The notes beneath the pieces are model-generated. The model made no database searches, was not told the origin of the DNA, and saw nothing but the letters and a program-made list of their open reading frames with translations. Source: Flammeovirgaceae bacterium BBD 1991-12 (GTDB taxonomy: Bacteria; Bacteroidota; Bacteroidia; Cytophagales; Cyclobacteriaceae). Taken from it: a DNA stretch of 64,000 nucleotides. Shown piece after piece: positions 9,313 to 17,561 of this stretch. Positions within the stretch are counted from its first letter, which is position 1; every line of letters begins with the position of its first letter. Both the position numbers and the translations under genes were made by a program. Location of the stretch: NCBI GenBank assembly GCA_001657315.1, contig LYSV01000017.1:1-64000 (forward strand), read 5' to 3'.

Positions 9313-10660
9313 CTTTAAACGGTAGTATCCAGGGTTTATGGCGGAAAGAATCCCTTTCCTCCGCTAAATTGATCGTGGGGTCTATATAGGGTTGGCTCCT
9401 TCTTCCGTTCAGCGCCACGTGGCTTTCTACATAAACCTCAACATTTTCGTGGCCCTGACCTTCAAAATGGTTTTTCAGGAAATGCGCGTATTGAAGAATA
9501 AAATCCGGCTGAGTAGACATTTGCTTCTCCTGTAATGCTGTGAGGAAATCCGTATTATCCACATAAAACTGTTCACCGGTTTGGTTGTTCCGTACTTTAA
9601 ATTGGGCATAGCCAGCCTTTTCCATCAGCATGACCCGCCATGAAAACCGGTACCCCTGCTCAGTCCAGAACACCTCCCCGGGGTAGGCAAGATACCGAAA
9701 GGGAAAGACCAACTGCAGAACAAAGAAAATGGCCAGCAGGCTGATCTTCAGTCTAATACCTTGCATGGAAGACGTTAAACGTGCCTTCTGGTGGTCAAAA
9801 TATTGTTTGTTGATCCTGAAAACACGGCTTATCCACGCAAGAAGCCGGTCATGTACCTTTGCATCAAAGAAAATTGTAGCGCTGACGATCATGATGTAGG
9901 GGAACATGCCGATGGGGAAGAGTATCCTTGTGAGGACGTGAAATACGATAACCAGTACGAAGGCTATTACTCTGGTTTTTCTGTACGATAAAAGGAAGGG
10001 AATGGAAAGGTCATAGACCGCTCCACACCAGCTAAAGATATAGATCACCCATGGGATTTGCAGAAGGTCTCCCAGCAGAGGCAGGTCATACCTGGAAGGC
10101 AGCCATATCTTCAGTGGCATCCCTGCCACCAGCCAGTCAGAGTTAAGCTTGGCCAGGCCTGCGTAAAGGTAAACGATGCCCAAAAGCAGCTTGATGGAAT
10201 CAATGGACCAGCGCGGAACGGATGCACTTGCCAGCTCCGGCTTTCTTCGGGCATCCATTGAAAAATAGGCATTCGCAGGAAGGAAGATCATCAAAAAGCT
10301 GAGCAGGCTTATGAAATAATAGTGGTTGAGGTAGGTGGTCTTGTCCATAAGCTCTATGTAAGTGAAGCTGAGGAAAAAGACCACGATAGCTACCCGGTAC
10401 CGGTAGCCAAGGGCCACCGCCAAAGCCGAGATCCCACAAACAGCGAATAACAGGTAAGTGTATGGGCCCAGAGGTCTGACAAACTCAAAGCCGTAATACG
10501 AAAAAAAGAAATCAGGCCGTATGTATAGTTTTTCGATCCATCCGTAGCTCCAAAAGCGGACTATGCTCAGGAACATCATGAGCCCAAAGAAAATACGAAA
10601 GGCTGCCAATGGTGCAGCCTTTGTATTTTCCATAAAATAATGCCTGTTAAACTGTTGCAT
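9293..10660 (-). CDS. HTTM-domain (gamma-carboxylase-like) membrane protein
   Basis: A 455-residue integral membrane protein with many hydrophobic helices over residues about 14-300 and a soluble C-terminal part of about 130 residues. The pattern LYAGLAKLNSDWL is the core signature of the HTTM / vitamin-K-dependent gamma-carboxylase-like fold. Whether bacterial members carboxylate glutamate is not established, so the reaction is left open. The start at 10660 forms a TGATG overlap with the imelysin stop codon, which favours translational coupling; MENTKAAPL at 10633 is the alternative. It also overlaps the TonB receptor gene by 20 bp. Its fixed place in this operon suggests a role in the uptake system, perhaps modifying a partner protein. 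Confidence 0.87.
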   Translation of the reverse strand: MQQFNRHYFMENTKAAPLAAFRIFFGLMMFLSIVRFWSYGWIEKLYIRPDFFFSYYGFEFVRPLGPYTYLLFAVCGISALAVALGYRYRVAIVVFFLSFTYIELMDKTTYLNHYYFISLLSFLMIFLPANAYFSMDARRKPELASASVPRWSIDSIKLLLGIVYLYAGLAKLNSDWLVAGMPLKIWLPSRYDLPLLGDLLQIPWVIYIFSWCGAVYDLSIPFLLSYRKTRVIAFVLVIVFHVLTRILFPIGMFPYIMIVSATIFFDAKVHDRLLAWISRVFRINKQYFDHQKARLTSSMQGIRLKISLLAIFFVLQLVFPFRYLAYPGEVFWTEQGYRFSWRVMLMEKAGYAQFKVRNNQTGEQFYVDNTDFLTALQEKQMSTQPDFILQYAHFLKNHFEGQGHENVEVYVESHVALNGRRSQPYIDPTINLAEERDSFRHKPWILPFKDEIKGL

Positions 10661-11763
10661 CAGTCACCGTCGGCGTCTACAAAGTCTACTTTAATATTGA
10701 GGGCCTGGAACATGTCCACTTTCAACAAGACCACATTAGCCTGAAGCTCATCATATGTGGCCAGCATTGCCTGGTTATTGGTTTCTACTTCTTCAAAGAA
10801 ATTATCGCCAAGCGCGTCGGCTGTAGTCTTTGCCATATCAAACTGGTTGTTGATCAGAGCGCTCAGGTTCTCTCCTTCGCTGATGGTATTCAGGAAGTTA
10901 AGGTAGCTGTGCATACTTTCTCCCTGACCGTTACCGTCAAAGTGTGCTCCATTGAAGAAATCCACCGTGGCCTCCAGCGCGGTCTCGAACAAAACCTTTG
11001 AAACATCCCTTTTGTACAGGGCCTCTACCCGGTCGCTCAGGGGAGTATTGGAAAAAACGCCTGCCGGAATACCTATTTTACCAGCCCGCAACGCCTTTTC
11101 GTAGTAAAACATGTAATCATTCACCAGTTTGTTGACAGAGCTGCTGGCTGCTGAGCCGTCATTTTCCACAAATGTATTGCGGTAACCGTTCTTCCAGTCA
11201 TCAAGTACTGTTTTTCCTAATGTATTCAACCGGGTAACGAGCTGATCAAGATAGTTGCCATAAGCCTCGTTACTCTGGAAGGTCATGACAATGTCTGTGT
11301 CATTCTGTGCAAGACCATTCAGCAGATAATCCAAAGCTGGAAAGCCCTGCTGATCCCGGGTAGAGGGAAGCTCCAGATTATATTGCCCCGAAGTGATATT
11401 CTCCTCTATCTCAGTAGCGTCCGTAGGAAAGATATTGGTAAAATCCCTCAGTGTGAGCTCTTCCGCTTTACCGATCTCAAACATGGAAACCTTCTGCCAG
11501 GATGTATAGGCGGCAAGCCACGAAGAACGCAGACTCCCGAGGTTCTCCGGAGTAAGATCATTCAGAAATGCATCTGATGCTGTGTTAAGGTCATCGAGGT
11601 CGGTCACATACGCTTCATAGGCCGGAACAATGATATTGTCCGCCCAGTTGACCAGCATGGCACCTCTGTCAAAATTGTCCTGATCCGCACCGGGATCACT
11701 GTCGTCATCACTGCATGCCCAACCCCCCAGAACAACAGCCAATGCCAGTATTGCCTTTCTCAT
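10660..11763 (-). CDS. Imelysin-family lipoprotein with degenerate metal motif
   Basis: A 367-residue lipoprotein (lipobox GGWAC, Cys about 17, then SDDDSD) of the imelysin/peptidase M75 family, helical bundles found in bacterial iron-uptake operons. The family motif GxHxxE is replaced here by GFPALDYLLNG: the His becomes Pro and the Glu becomes Asp, so direct metal binding at that site is doubtful. It is the second gene of the operon, 47 bp after the DUF4856 gene and coupled to the HTTM gene. It probably acts in the periplasm or at the outer membrane beside the TonB receptor; peptidase activity should not be assumed. Confidence 0.88.
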   Translation of the reverse strand: MRKAILALAVVLGGWACSDDDSDPGADQDNFDRGAMLVNWADNIIVPAYEAYVTDLDDLNTASDAFLNDLTPENLGSLRSSWLAAYTSWQKVSMFEIGKAEELTLRDFTNIFPTDATEIEENITSGQYNLELPSTRDQQGFPALDYLLNGLAQNDTDIVMTFQSNEAYGNYLDQLVTRLNTLGKTVLDDWKNGYRNTFVENDGSAASSSVNKLVNDYMFYYEKALRAGKIGIPAGVFSNTPLSDRVEALYKRDVSKVLFETALEATVDFFNGAHFDGNGQGESMHSYLNFLNTISEGENLSALINNQFDMAKTTADALGDNFFEEVETNNQAMLATYDELQANVVLLKVDMFQALNIKVDFVDADGD

Positions 11764-11810
11764 GAAGCTTATTGATATTTAATCTAAATAAAAGTTATGC
11801 AAATGTAATA

Positions 11811-13040
11811 TTAAGAACCTGCCTGGTCAACAGTAAAATTGAATTTTGCTGCTATGGCTTCAGAAATATTATCCAGTGTGGATCCGGTTACATCCCACAG
11901 GCCATTGGGGCCATCTCCCAGCAGGTCTTCAATGAAACCATCTACCTCACTTTTGGTGAAGTAAGGAGCATCGGTATTGGGTTGTCTTGTGAACCTGAGG
12001 CTATAGATAAAACCATAACCTTCGGACAGGTCGTGGAAGGTAGTGCCATAAAGAGCTGTACTGTTCCGGTCATCCGGCAGGGCATTTTTACCCTGCTGCA
12101 GGTAGTAGACTGCGCGTATCGCTATAACCTCCGATATCTTTTCACGGATGATATTGGCCTGTTCGTCCCTTACGGTATAATCACCTGCTACAATGGCCGC
12201 GCGGCCCAGCTTAAAGGCATCGAATATCTCCGCGGCTATGCCGGCAAAATCATCGTCGTCTTCCACACGTCTTATGTATTTATTCAGGAAGTTGTCTGCG
12301 CCAAGGTCGGCATTGGGGTCGGATGCACTGGCGTTCAGTCCGTAGGCGTAGCCATAAGCCTCATCCCATTTGTGCTCCATGGTAGTGTAATTCTTGTCTG
12401 CAGCCGTTATTCCTGCATCGTTATTGGTGCGGTTATCGGCTTCGTCCAGTACAGCTGTACCCAGGTAGTTGTTCAACATCTGGTCCACCATCAGGGCACC
12501 GATCAATGATTTGTTAACCAATTGGTTGTATTCAAGACCTTGTGAATTGACATAGCGGGTGGAACCTCCATCAGCGATCTGTCCGGCTACACCGGGTGTG
12601 GCTAAGGTCTTTTCATTGGGAAATACCTCACTCACCTGTCCGTTGATCCAGGTCTCGAAGTCCGCTTTGATCCCACTGGCCTCTGTGGTATTGGCTGAGA
12701 AAAAATCCCTGGAAGCAGCTGTCTTGCTTTTAATGCTTTTATCTGAATCATTAAGAGCAGCTTCTCCAAAGGGATCGGCATCGCCTCCGGCGGCTGTTTC
12801 ATTTCTGTACATTTCCAGCATCAATGCTTCAGATTCAGAAAAGTCCATCATGGTACTGATCAATTCTTCTCCCATCATGATCCGCGTAGTCTGGCCGCTG
12901 AACGAAATGGTACTCTGGCCATTTCTTTCAAACGAATATGTTTCAGGTACATCTATGGAAGGGCCGTCACTGTCGTCATCAGAACAGGCAGTGAACAGCA
13001 GGAACATCATGCAAAGTAAGGGTATTGTAGTTTTGGTCAT
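11811..13040 (-). CDS. DUF4856-family lipoprotein
   Basis: A 409-residue lipoprotein with a lipobox (LLFTAC) followed by SDDDSDGPS, almost the same N-terminal style as the imelysin-like partner. The body matches what I know of the DUF4856 family of Bacteroidota, found next to imelysin, HTTM and TonB-receptor genes. The start at 13040 (MTKTTIPLL) is chosen because a longer frame to 13076 would begin inside the promoter's -7 box. It is the first gene of the minus-strand operon and is mostly alpha-helical. Its function is unknown; an iron or haem binding or insertion role is inferred from context only. Confidence 0.85.
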   Translation of the reverse strand: MTKTTIPLLCMMFLLFTACSDDDSDGPSIDVPETYSFERNGQSTISFSGQTTRIMMGEELISTMMDFSESEALMLEMYRNETAAGGDADPFGEAALNDSDKSIKSKTAASRDFFSANTTEASGIKADFETWINGQVSEVFPNEKTLATPGVAGQIADGGSTRYVNSQGLEYNQLVNKSLIGALMVDQMLNNYLGTAVLDEADNRTNNDAGITAADKNYTTMEHKWDEAYGYAYGLNASASDPNADLGADNFLNKYIRRVEDDDDFAGIAAEIFDAFKLGRAAIVAGDYTVRDEQANIIREKISEVIAIRAVYYLQQGKNALPDDRNSTALYGTTFHDLSEGYGFIYSLRFTRQPNTDAPYFTKSEVDGFIEDLLGDGPNGLWDVTGSTLDNISEAIAAKFNFTVDQAGS

Positions 13041-13075
13041 TTGATTTTTATTTAGACTTATTAAAAATAACGACA

Positions 13076-13105
13076 CAAAGATATATACGGAGCCCTTATG
13101 AGCAA
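13076..13105 (-). promoter_or_regulatory. Bacteroidota-type promoter of the iron-uptake operon
   Basis: On the minus strand TTG (13105-13103) is followed after exactly 19 nt by TATCTTTG (13083-13076), matching the Bacteroidota -33/-7 consensus (TTG, TAnnTTTG). Transcription should begin about 7 nt further on, giving a leader of about 30 nt before the ATG at 13040. The leader is very A/T-rich and could hold a Fur-type site, but no clear operator is seen. Confidence 0.65.
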
Positions 13106-13136
13106 GCTTTATTTTTTAAAATTTTAGAGGTTGGCT

Positions 13137-13208
13137 GATCGTTGATTATTTCCTGTTTCGTGTTTCCGGTTTAAACAAAAAACGGTAAACCAGAAACAAA
13201 CAACGATC
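13137..13208. terminator. Long imperfect palindrome between gcdH-like gene and iron operon
   Basis: GATCGTTG (13137-13144) pairs with CAACGATC (13201-13208), and the inner arms around 13154-13173 and 13186-13200 pair with a few mismatches. It lies just downstream of the acyl-CoA dehydrogenase stop and may terminate that transcript. It also resembles an intergenic palindromic repeat. Confidence 0.45.
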
Positions 13209-13235
13209 CATTGTCAGCAAACAACTATCAACGAT

Positions 13236-14453
13236 TCACGAAAAAGCAGGTATACCCGTGATATCCGCCCCCAGGATGAGCAGGTGAATATCATGGGTCC
13301 CTTCATAGGTCACTACACTTTCCAGGTTCATCATGTGGCGCATCATGGGGTATTCTCCTGTAATACCCATACCGCCGTGGATCTGTCGTGCCTCGCGGGC
13401 TATTTTCAGGGCCATTTCCACGGAGTTTCTCTTGGCCATCGATATTTGCGGTGTCGTGGCAGTGCCTTCGTCCATCATCATCCCCAGTTTCCAGTTCAGT
13501 AGCTGGCCCTTGGTGATTTCCGTGAGCATTTCTGCCAGTTTCTTTTGTATGAGTTGAAAGGAGGCAATGGGTTTCCCGAACTGTATCCGCTCGCCGGCAT
13601 ATCTTCTTGCCGAATCATAACAATCCATGGCGGCTCCCAGTGCGCCCCAGGCAATGCCATAGCGTGCTGAATCAAGGCACATCATTGGTGCTCCCAATCC
13701 GCTCTTGCCGGGCAGCAGGTTTTCTTTTGGTACTTTCACATTGTCAAAAACGAGCTCACCCGTAGTACTGGCCCTCAGCGACCACTTTCCATGGGTCTCA
13801 GGTGTGGAAAAACCTTCCATTCCCCGCTCAACAATAAGGCCGTGGATCCTTCCCTCTTCGTTTTTGGCCCATACTACGGCTACATCTGCCTTAGGGGAAT
13901 TGGATATCCACATTTTTGCGCCATTGAGCAGATAATGATCGCCTTTATCCGTGAAGTTGGTCACCATTCCTCCTGGATTGGATCCATGATCTGGCTCCGT
14001 TAAACCGAAACAGCCCAGATATTCGCCCGAAGCCAGTTTGGGAAGATATTTTGTGCGTTGCTCTTCCGTGCCAAATTTATAGATAGGGTACATGACCAAT
14101 GAACCCTGTACTGAAGCAGTCGAACGCATGCCTGAGTCACCTCGTTCAATTTCCTGCATGATGAGACCATAGGAAACATAGTCCAGTCCGCCACCACCGT
14201 ACTGTTCCGGGATGGTGGGACCGAAGGCTCCTATATCACCAAATTTCTTTACGATATCATAAGGGAAATATGCCCTTTCACACCAGTCTTCGATGTAGGG
14301 TGAGATCTCCTTTTTGACAAAATCACGGATGGAGCTGCGTATGAGTTTATGTTCTTCACTAAGCAGGCTGTCCATATTGTAAAAATCCGGGGATTCGAAC
14401 AGATCACTGGCCGACCGCTTGTTTACGCTCACTTCTGCAGGGTTCGTACTCAT
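13236..14453 (-). CDS. Glutaryl-CoA dehydrogenase (acyl-CoA dehydrogenase family)
   Basis: A 405-residue FAD flavoenzyme predicted to oxidise and decarboxylate glutaryl-CoA to crotonyl-CoA in lysine/tryptophan breakdown. Visible are the acyl-CoA dehydrogenase N-terminal helical domain, the FAD/substrate stretch GCFGLTEPDHGSNPGG, the C-terminal ARQIHGGMGITGEYP and the catalytic base Glu384 in VTYEGTHDIH. ERGDSGMRS is the glutaryl-CoA dehydrogenase type sequence. The ATG at 14453 gives a normal family length; a longer frame to 14555 would run through the promoter and past the neighbouring divergent start. Divergent neighbour: tryptophan 2,3-dioxygenase, consistent with an amino-acid catabolic theme. 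Confidence 0.9.
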   Translation of the reverse strand: MSTNPAEVSVNKRSASDLFESPDFYNMDSLLSEEHKLIRSSIRDFVKKEISPYIEDWCERAYFPYDIVKKFGDIGAFGPTIPEQYGGGGLDYVSYGLIMQEIERGDSGMRSTASVQGSLVMYPIYKFGTEEQRTKYLPKLASGEYLGCFGLTEPDHGSNPGGMVTNFTDKGDHYLLNGAKMWISNSPKADVAVVWAKNEEGRIHGLIVERGMEGFSTPETHGKWSLRASTTGELVFDNVKVPKENLLPGKSGLGAPMMCLDSARYGIAWGALGAAMDCYDSARRYAGERIQFGKPIASFQLIQKKLAEMLTEITKGQLLNWKLGMMMDEGTATTPQISMAKRNSVEMALKIAREARQIHGGMGITGEYPMMRHMMNLESVVTYEGTHDIHLLILGADITGIPAFS

Positions 14454-14480
14454 ATTCTTTGCTTCTTCATATTTAAATTC

Positions 14481-14514
14481 CAAATTTACGCAACCGTTTG
14501 AAACATCCACCAAA
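14481..14514 (-). promoter_or_regulatory. Candidate promoter for the glutaryl-CoA dehydrogenase gene
   Basis: On the minus strand TTTG (14514-14511) precedes TAAATTTG (14488-14481) by 22 nt, slightly longer than the usual spacing. The start codon would be about 20 nt after the predicted transcription start. The region is only 75 bp and is shared with the divergent tryptophan dioxygenase gene. Confidence 0.4.
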
Positions 14515-14528
14515 TATTGAAAAAACGT

Positions 14529-15509
14529 ATGCCGGAAGACAAGATCGATCCTCATATACTGGAACAGATCCGAAAGCTGGAGGAAAAATACGAGGTAATG
14601 GGGCAGGACCTCTCTTCTTATCTTGACGGCCTGCTGTACTCAGACTATCTTACTTACTGGGATTACATTCACCTGGATACCCTGATGAGCCTGCAGACAC
14701 CGAAGACCGGCCTGAAGGATGAAATGATCTTTATCGTCTACCATCAGCACACAGAACTGTTCTTTAAGCTGATCCTGTGGGAAATTGAACAGATCAGCTT
14801 TCATGAAGATCTGAACGCTGAGTTTTTCATTGACCGGATGGAACGGATCAATCGTTATTTTGAACTGCTTGAAAATAGCTTTTCGGTGATGGTGGAAGGT
14901 ATGGAAAGGGACCAGTTCCTGAAGTTCAGGATGTCGCTGCTGCCCTCCAGCGGTTTTCAGTCTGCACAGTACAGGTGGATCGAGCTAAGCAGTACTGATC
15001 TTTACAATCTGACGTCACCCGACCTGCGTGCACAGGTGGATCCTGAAGATGACGCTGAAAAGCTTATGGAGGCGATATACTGGCGAAGAGGGGCTACCGA
15101 GCTGGCATCCGGTAAAAAGACCCTTACACTTAAGCAATTTGAAGAGAAATACTTCAGTTCGTTTTTACACAGGGCCCGTAAGTTCAGAAAAAAGAATCTG
15201 TTAAAAGTCTATCAGAACAACTTTGCGAAACACCCGGATCAGGAAAGGATCATTTCGGTATTGAGAAAATATGATCTGATGGCCAATGTCTACTGGCCTC
15301 TGGCTCATTACAAATCAGCGGTTAAGTACCTGCACAGAGATCCTGTGGATATAGCCGCTACAGGAGGCACCAACTGGCAGAAATACCTGCCTCCCCGGTT
15401 TCAGAAAGTGCTGTTCTTTCCTGAGCTTTGGTCGGAAAGAGAAAAAGCTGAATGGGGCAAGGCCTGGGTAAAATCCCAGTTGGATCGCGCAGCGGAGCAT
15501 AGAGCATAG
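14529..15509 (+). CDS. Tryptophan 2,3-dioxygenase family haem protein
   Basis: A 326-residue haem enzyme family member expected to open the indole ring of L-tryptophan to N-formylkynurenine, the first step of the kynurenine pathway. The TDO N-terminal signature appears as IVYHQHTELFFKLILWE, the proximal haem His lies in YWPLAHYKSAVKYL, and the substrate loop reads ATGGTNWQKYLPP. The ATG at 14529 is preferred over an in-frame TTG four codons upstream (14517). The gene is divergent from glutaryl-CoA dehydrogenase. The loop differs from the classical GTGG[ST] form of characterised TDOs, as is usual for this long Bacteroidota clade, so exact substrate preference is inferred. Confidence 0.88.
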   Translation: MPEDKIDPHILEQIRKLEEKYEVMGQDLSSYLDGLLYSDYLTYWDYIHLDTLMSLQTPKTGLKDEMIFIVYHQHTELFFKLILWEIEQISFHEDLNAEFFIDRMERINRYFELLENSFSVMVEGMERDQFLKFRMSLLPSSGFQSAQYRWIELSSTDLYNLTSPDLRAQVDPEDDAEKLMEAIYWRRGATELASGKKTLTLKQFEEKYFSSFLHRARKFRKKNLLKVYQNNFAKHPDQERIISVLRKYDLMANVYWPLAHYKSAVKYLHRDPVDIAATGGTNWQKYLPPRFQKVLFFPELWSEREKAEWGKAWVKSQLDRAAEHRA

Positions 15510-15711
15510 AGCCTGCCGCATGGATCGTATCCGGTTTTAGGAAAAAGAAAGTAGTGGCCGGTCGGGGTACCGGCATAGACAGGGGATAACCCTGGGGCTA
15601 CATTAGGTCTACCCTCTGGGATTTAGCTTCAGGATTATTCTCTGGGTTAAACAAAATCTCTGATTAATAGTATTTTAACTACCGCGAATCTCATTTACTG
15701 ATTATCTTCGC

Positions 15712-17535
15712 GTGAAAGGCTACGGTTTGAGATCATCCATACTAATATTTTTTTTTATTCTCACAACGGTTGCACAGGCTCAGATAGAGCGGTATACCTG
15801 GCATGATGAGGAAAAAAATAAGATCAAGGAAGTATATCACGTAAGAGACACCTTTGCCAATATACTTGAAGGCACCTACCTGTCCTATCATATCAACGGC
15901 CGTATGGAGTCGCGCGGGCAGTTTTCCAACAATGAAACGGTCGGGAAGTGGGAGTTTTACTATGAGACCGGCGATCTGAAAATGGCGGGCAACCTGAAGC
16001 CCGGCTCCAATGACGGGTATTGGGAGTACTATTTTGAGAACGGTAAGAAGAGCATGGAGGGTGAGATCACCGGTAAAAGACGTACAGGGGAATGGAAAAT
16101 ATATTATGAAAGTGGTGAATTGAAGGAGCAGGGCAGCTTTAAGGATAATAAGCGCGAAGGGATATGGACTGGCTTTTATGAAGATGGGAACAAGAAGTCT
16201 GAAACCAATTATACCTATGGCAACGGGAACAGCACCGAGTTCTATGCCTCAGGTGAAAAGCGTGCCAGGGGTCCTAAATCCGACGCAAGGAATGTCGGCC
16301 TGTGGCGATTCTTCTACAAGGATGGCAGCCTGGAGGCTGAGGGGCATTATCAAAACGGCAAGAAAACAGGCGACTGGAAGTACTATCATAAAAATGGTCA
16401 GCTGTCTGCCGCCGGAAGGTTTCTGAGTGGGGAAGCCGATGGAGAGTGGCTTTACTATCACGAAAATGGTCAGGTGAGCACCAAAGGTGAGTTCATTGAA
16501 GGACGAAAGTCCGGGTACTGGGGACTATTCAATGATGACGGTTCTGTAAAAGGCGAAACACAGTATGAGAATGGAAAGGGTGTATACCGTGAATTCTATC
16601 CGGGGGGTAATGTGAAGGTACAGGGTACGATCACGGAAGAAAAGAACCAGGGGAAATGGAAATACTACTATGAAGATGGAAAGCTCGAGGGGGAGTGCAA
16701 CTTCATTGACGGCAGGGGAGAATATTTCGGCTATTACCCGGACGGTACGCTTCAGACCAAAGGGATCATTGATAACGGACAGAAAGTTGGGCGTTGGGAG
16801 TTGTACCGCAATGACGGTACGTTATCGGGCTACTACAAGCCCATTTACAATCAGGCGAATATTCAGTTGGCCAGAGCCCCGCAGCCGCGCATAGTCAGAG
16901 AGTACGGAGTAGCGGACTATCGTTTCAGGGGTAAAAAATTCAAGTATTTTGATCCAAAGATCAATGAGTTTCATGGAGTCATTGTGCAGGGCAATCCGTT
17001 CTTTTCTTTCCTGGGACGCGTGCCGTTTGACGTTGAATTCTACCTGCAGGAGCGTCTGGGACATGAATTTGAGTTTGAGGGGATAAGAGATCCCTTTTAT
17101 ATGTCTGATGATGATGTAGCAAAGGACGAGGTTTTCGAGAGAGGGTATGCCCTGGCGATGAAGCAAAAATTCTATAATCCGGATGACAAATACGGTTTAT
17201 GGTATTTTGGACATGAGGTACGTTTTACCAATCTTAATCACTTTGCCAATGTCAATACCCCTTCCTCCCCGGAAAGCCTGGTAAGGGCCAGTGCTTCCGA
17301 ACGTAAGCTGGAATACTCCGTGATACTGGGCTATCGTCTTATGCAAAACACCACAGACAAGGGGTTTACCGTAGATGGGTTCCTGAGCGTGGGTACAGGC
17401 TATCGCTACTTTGATGTAGACGATGGCTTTGATCAGGTATTTGATGAACTGAATCAGGGTAACATATCCTTCGCTTTTAACTTTGGTGTCAATATTGGCT
17501 ATACCTTTGCGCTGGCCCGGGGTAGGAGAAGGTAA
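15712..17535 (+). CDS. Secreted MORN-2 / YwqK-type repeat protein with C-terminal barrel-like domain
   Basis: A 607-residue exported protein. A signal peptide ends TTVAQAQ; residues about 35-385 hold roughly 14 repeats of the pattern G-x-W-x-x-[FY]-Y-x-x-G-x-L-x-x-x-G (MORN_2, annotated in databases as the YwqK antitoxin repeat). The C-terminal 200 residues are unrelated, with alternating aromatic strands and an ending (VNIGYTFALARGRRR) resembling a small outer-membrane or lipid-associated beta domain. The frame begins GTG at 15712, but TATCTTCG at 15703 looks like a promoter -7 box, so the TTG at 15727 may be the real start. The 200-bp gap upstream holds only a 6-bp GC stem at 15557-15574. 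Role unknown; an antitoxin function is not implied. Confidence 0.82.
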   Translation: MKGYGLRSSILIFFFILTTVAQAQIERYTWHDEEKNKIKEVYHVRDTFANILEGTYLSYHINGRMESRGQFSNNETVGKWEFYYETGDLKMAGNLKPGSNDGYWEYYFENGKKSMEGEITGKRRTGEWKIYYESGELKEQGSFKDNKREGIWTGFYEDGNKKSETNYTYGNGNSTEFYASGEKRARGPKSDARNVGLWRFFYKDGSLEAEGHYQNGKKTGDWKYYHKNGQLSAAGRFLSGEADGEWLYYHENGQVSTKGEFIEGRKSGYWGLFNDDGSVKGETQYENGKGVYREFYPGGNVKVQGTITEEKNQGKWKYYYEDGKLEGECNFIDGRGEYFGYYPDGTLQTKGIIDNGQKVGRWELYRNDGTLSGYYKPIYNQANIQLARAPQPRIVREYGVADYRFRGKKFKYFDPKINEFHGVIVQGNPFFSFLGRVPFDVEFYLQERLGHEFEFEGIRDPFYMSDDDVAKDEVFERGYALAMKQKFYNPDDKYGLWYFGHEVRFTNLNHFANVNTPSSPESLVRASASERKLEYSVILGYRLMQNTTDKGFTVDGFLSVGTGYRYFDVDDGFDQVFDELNQGNISFAFNFGVNIGYTFALARGRRR

Positions 17536-17561
17536 ATTTTTAAGGATAAACACCTTACAAT

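Noticed and set aside
15712-17535. Antitoxin role suggested by YwqK-type repeats
   Set aside because: The protein is exported and has no toxin partner; the repeats are general MORN-2 units and the name is only a database label.
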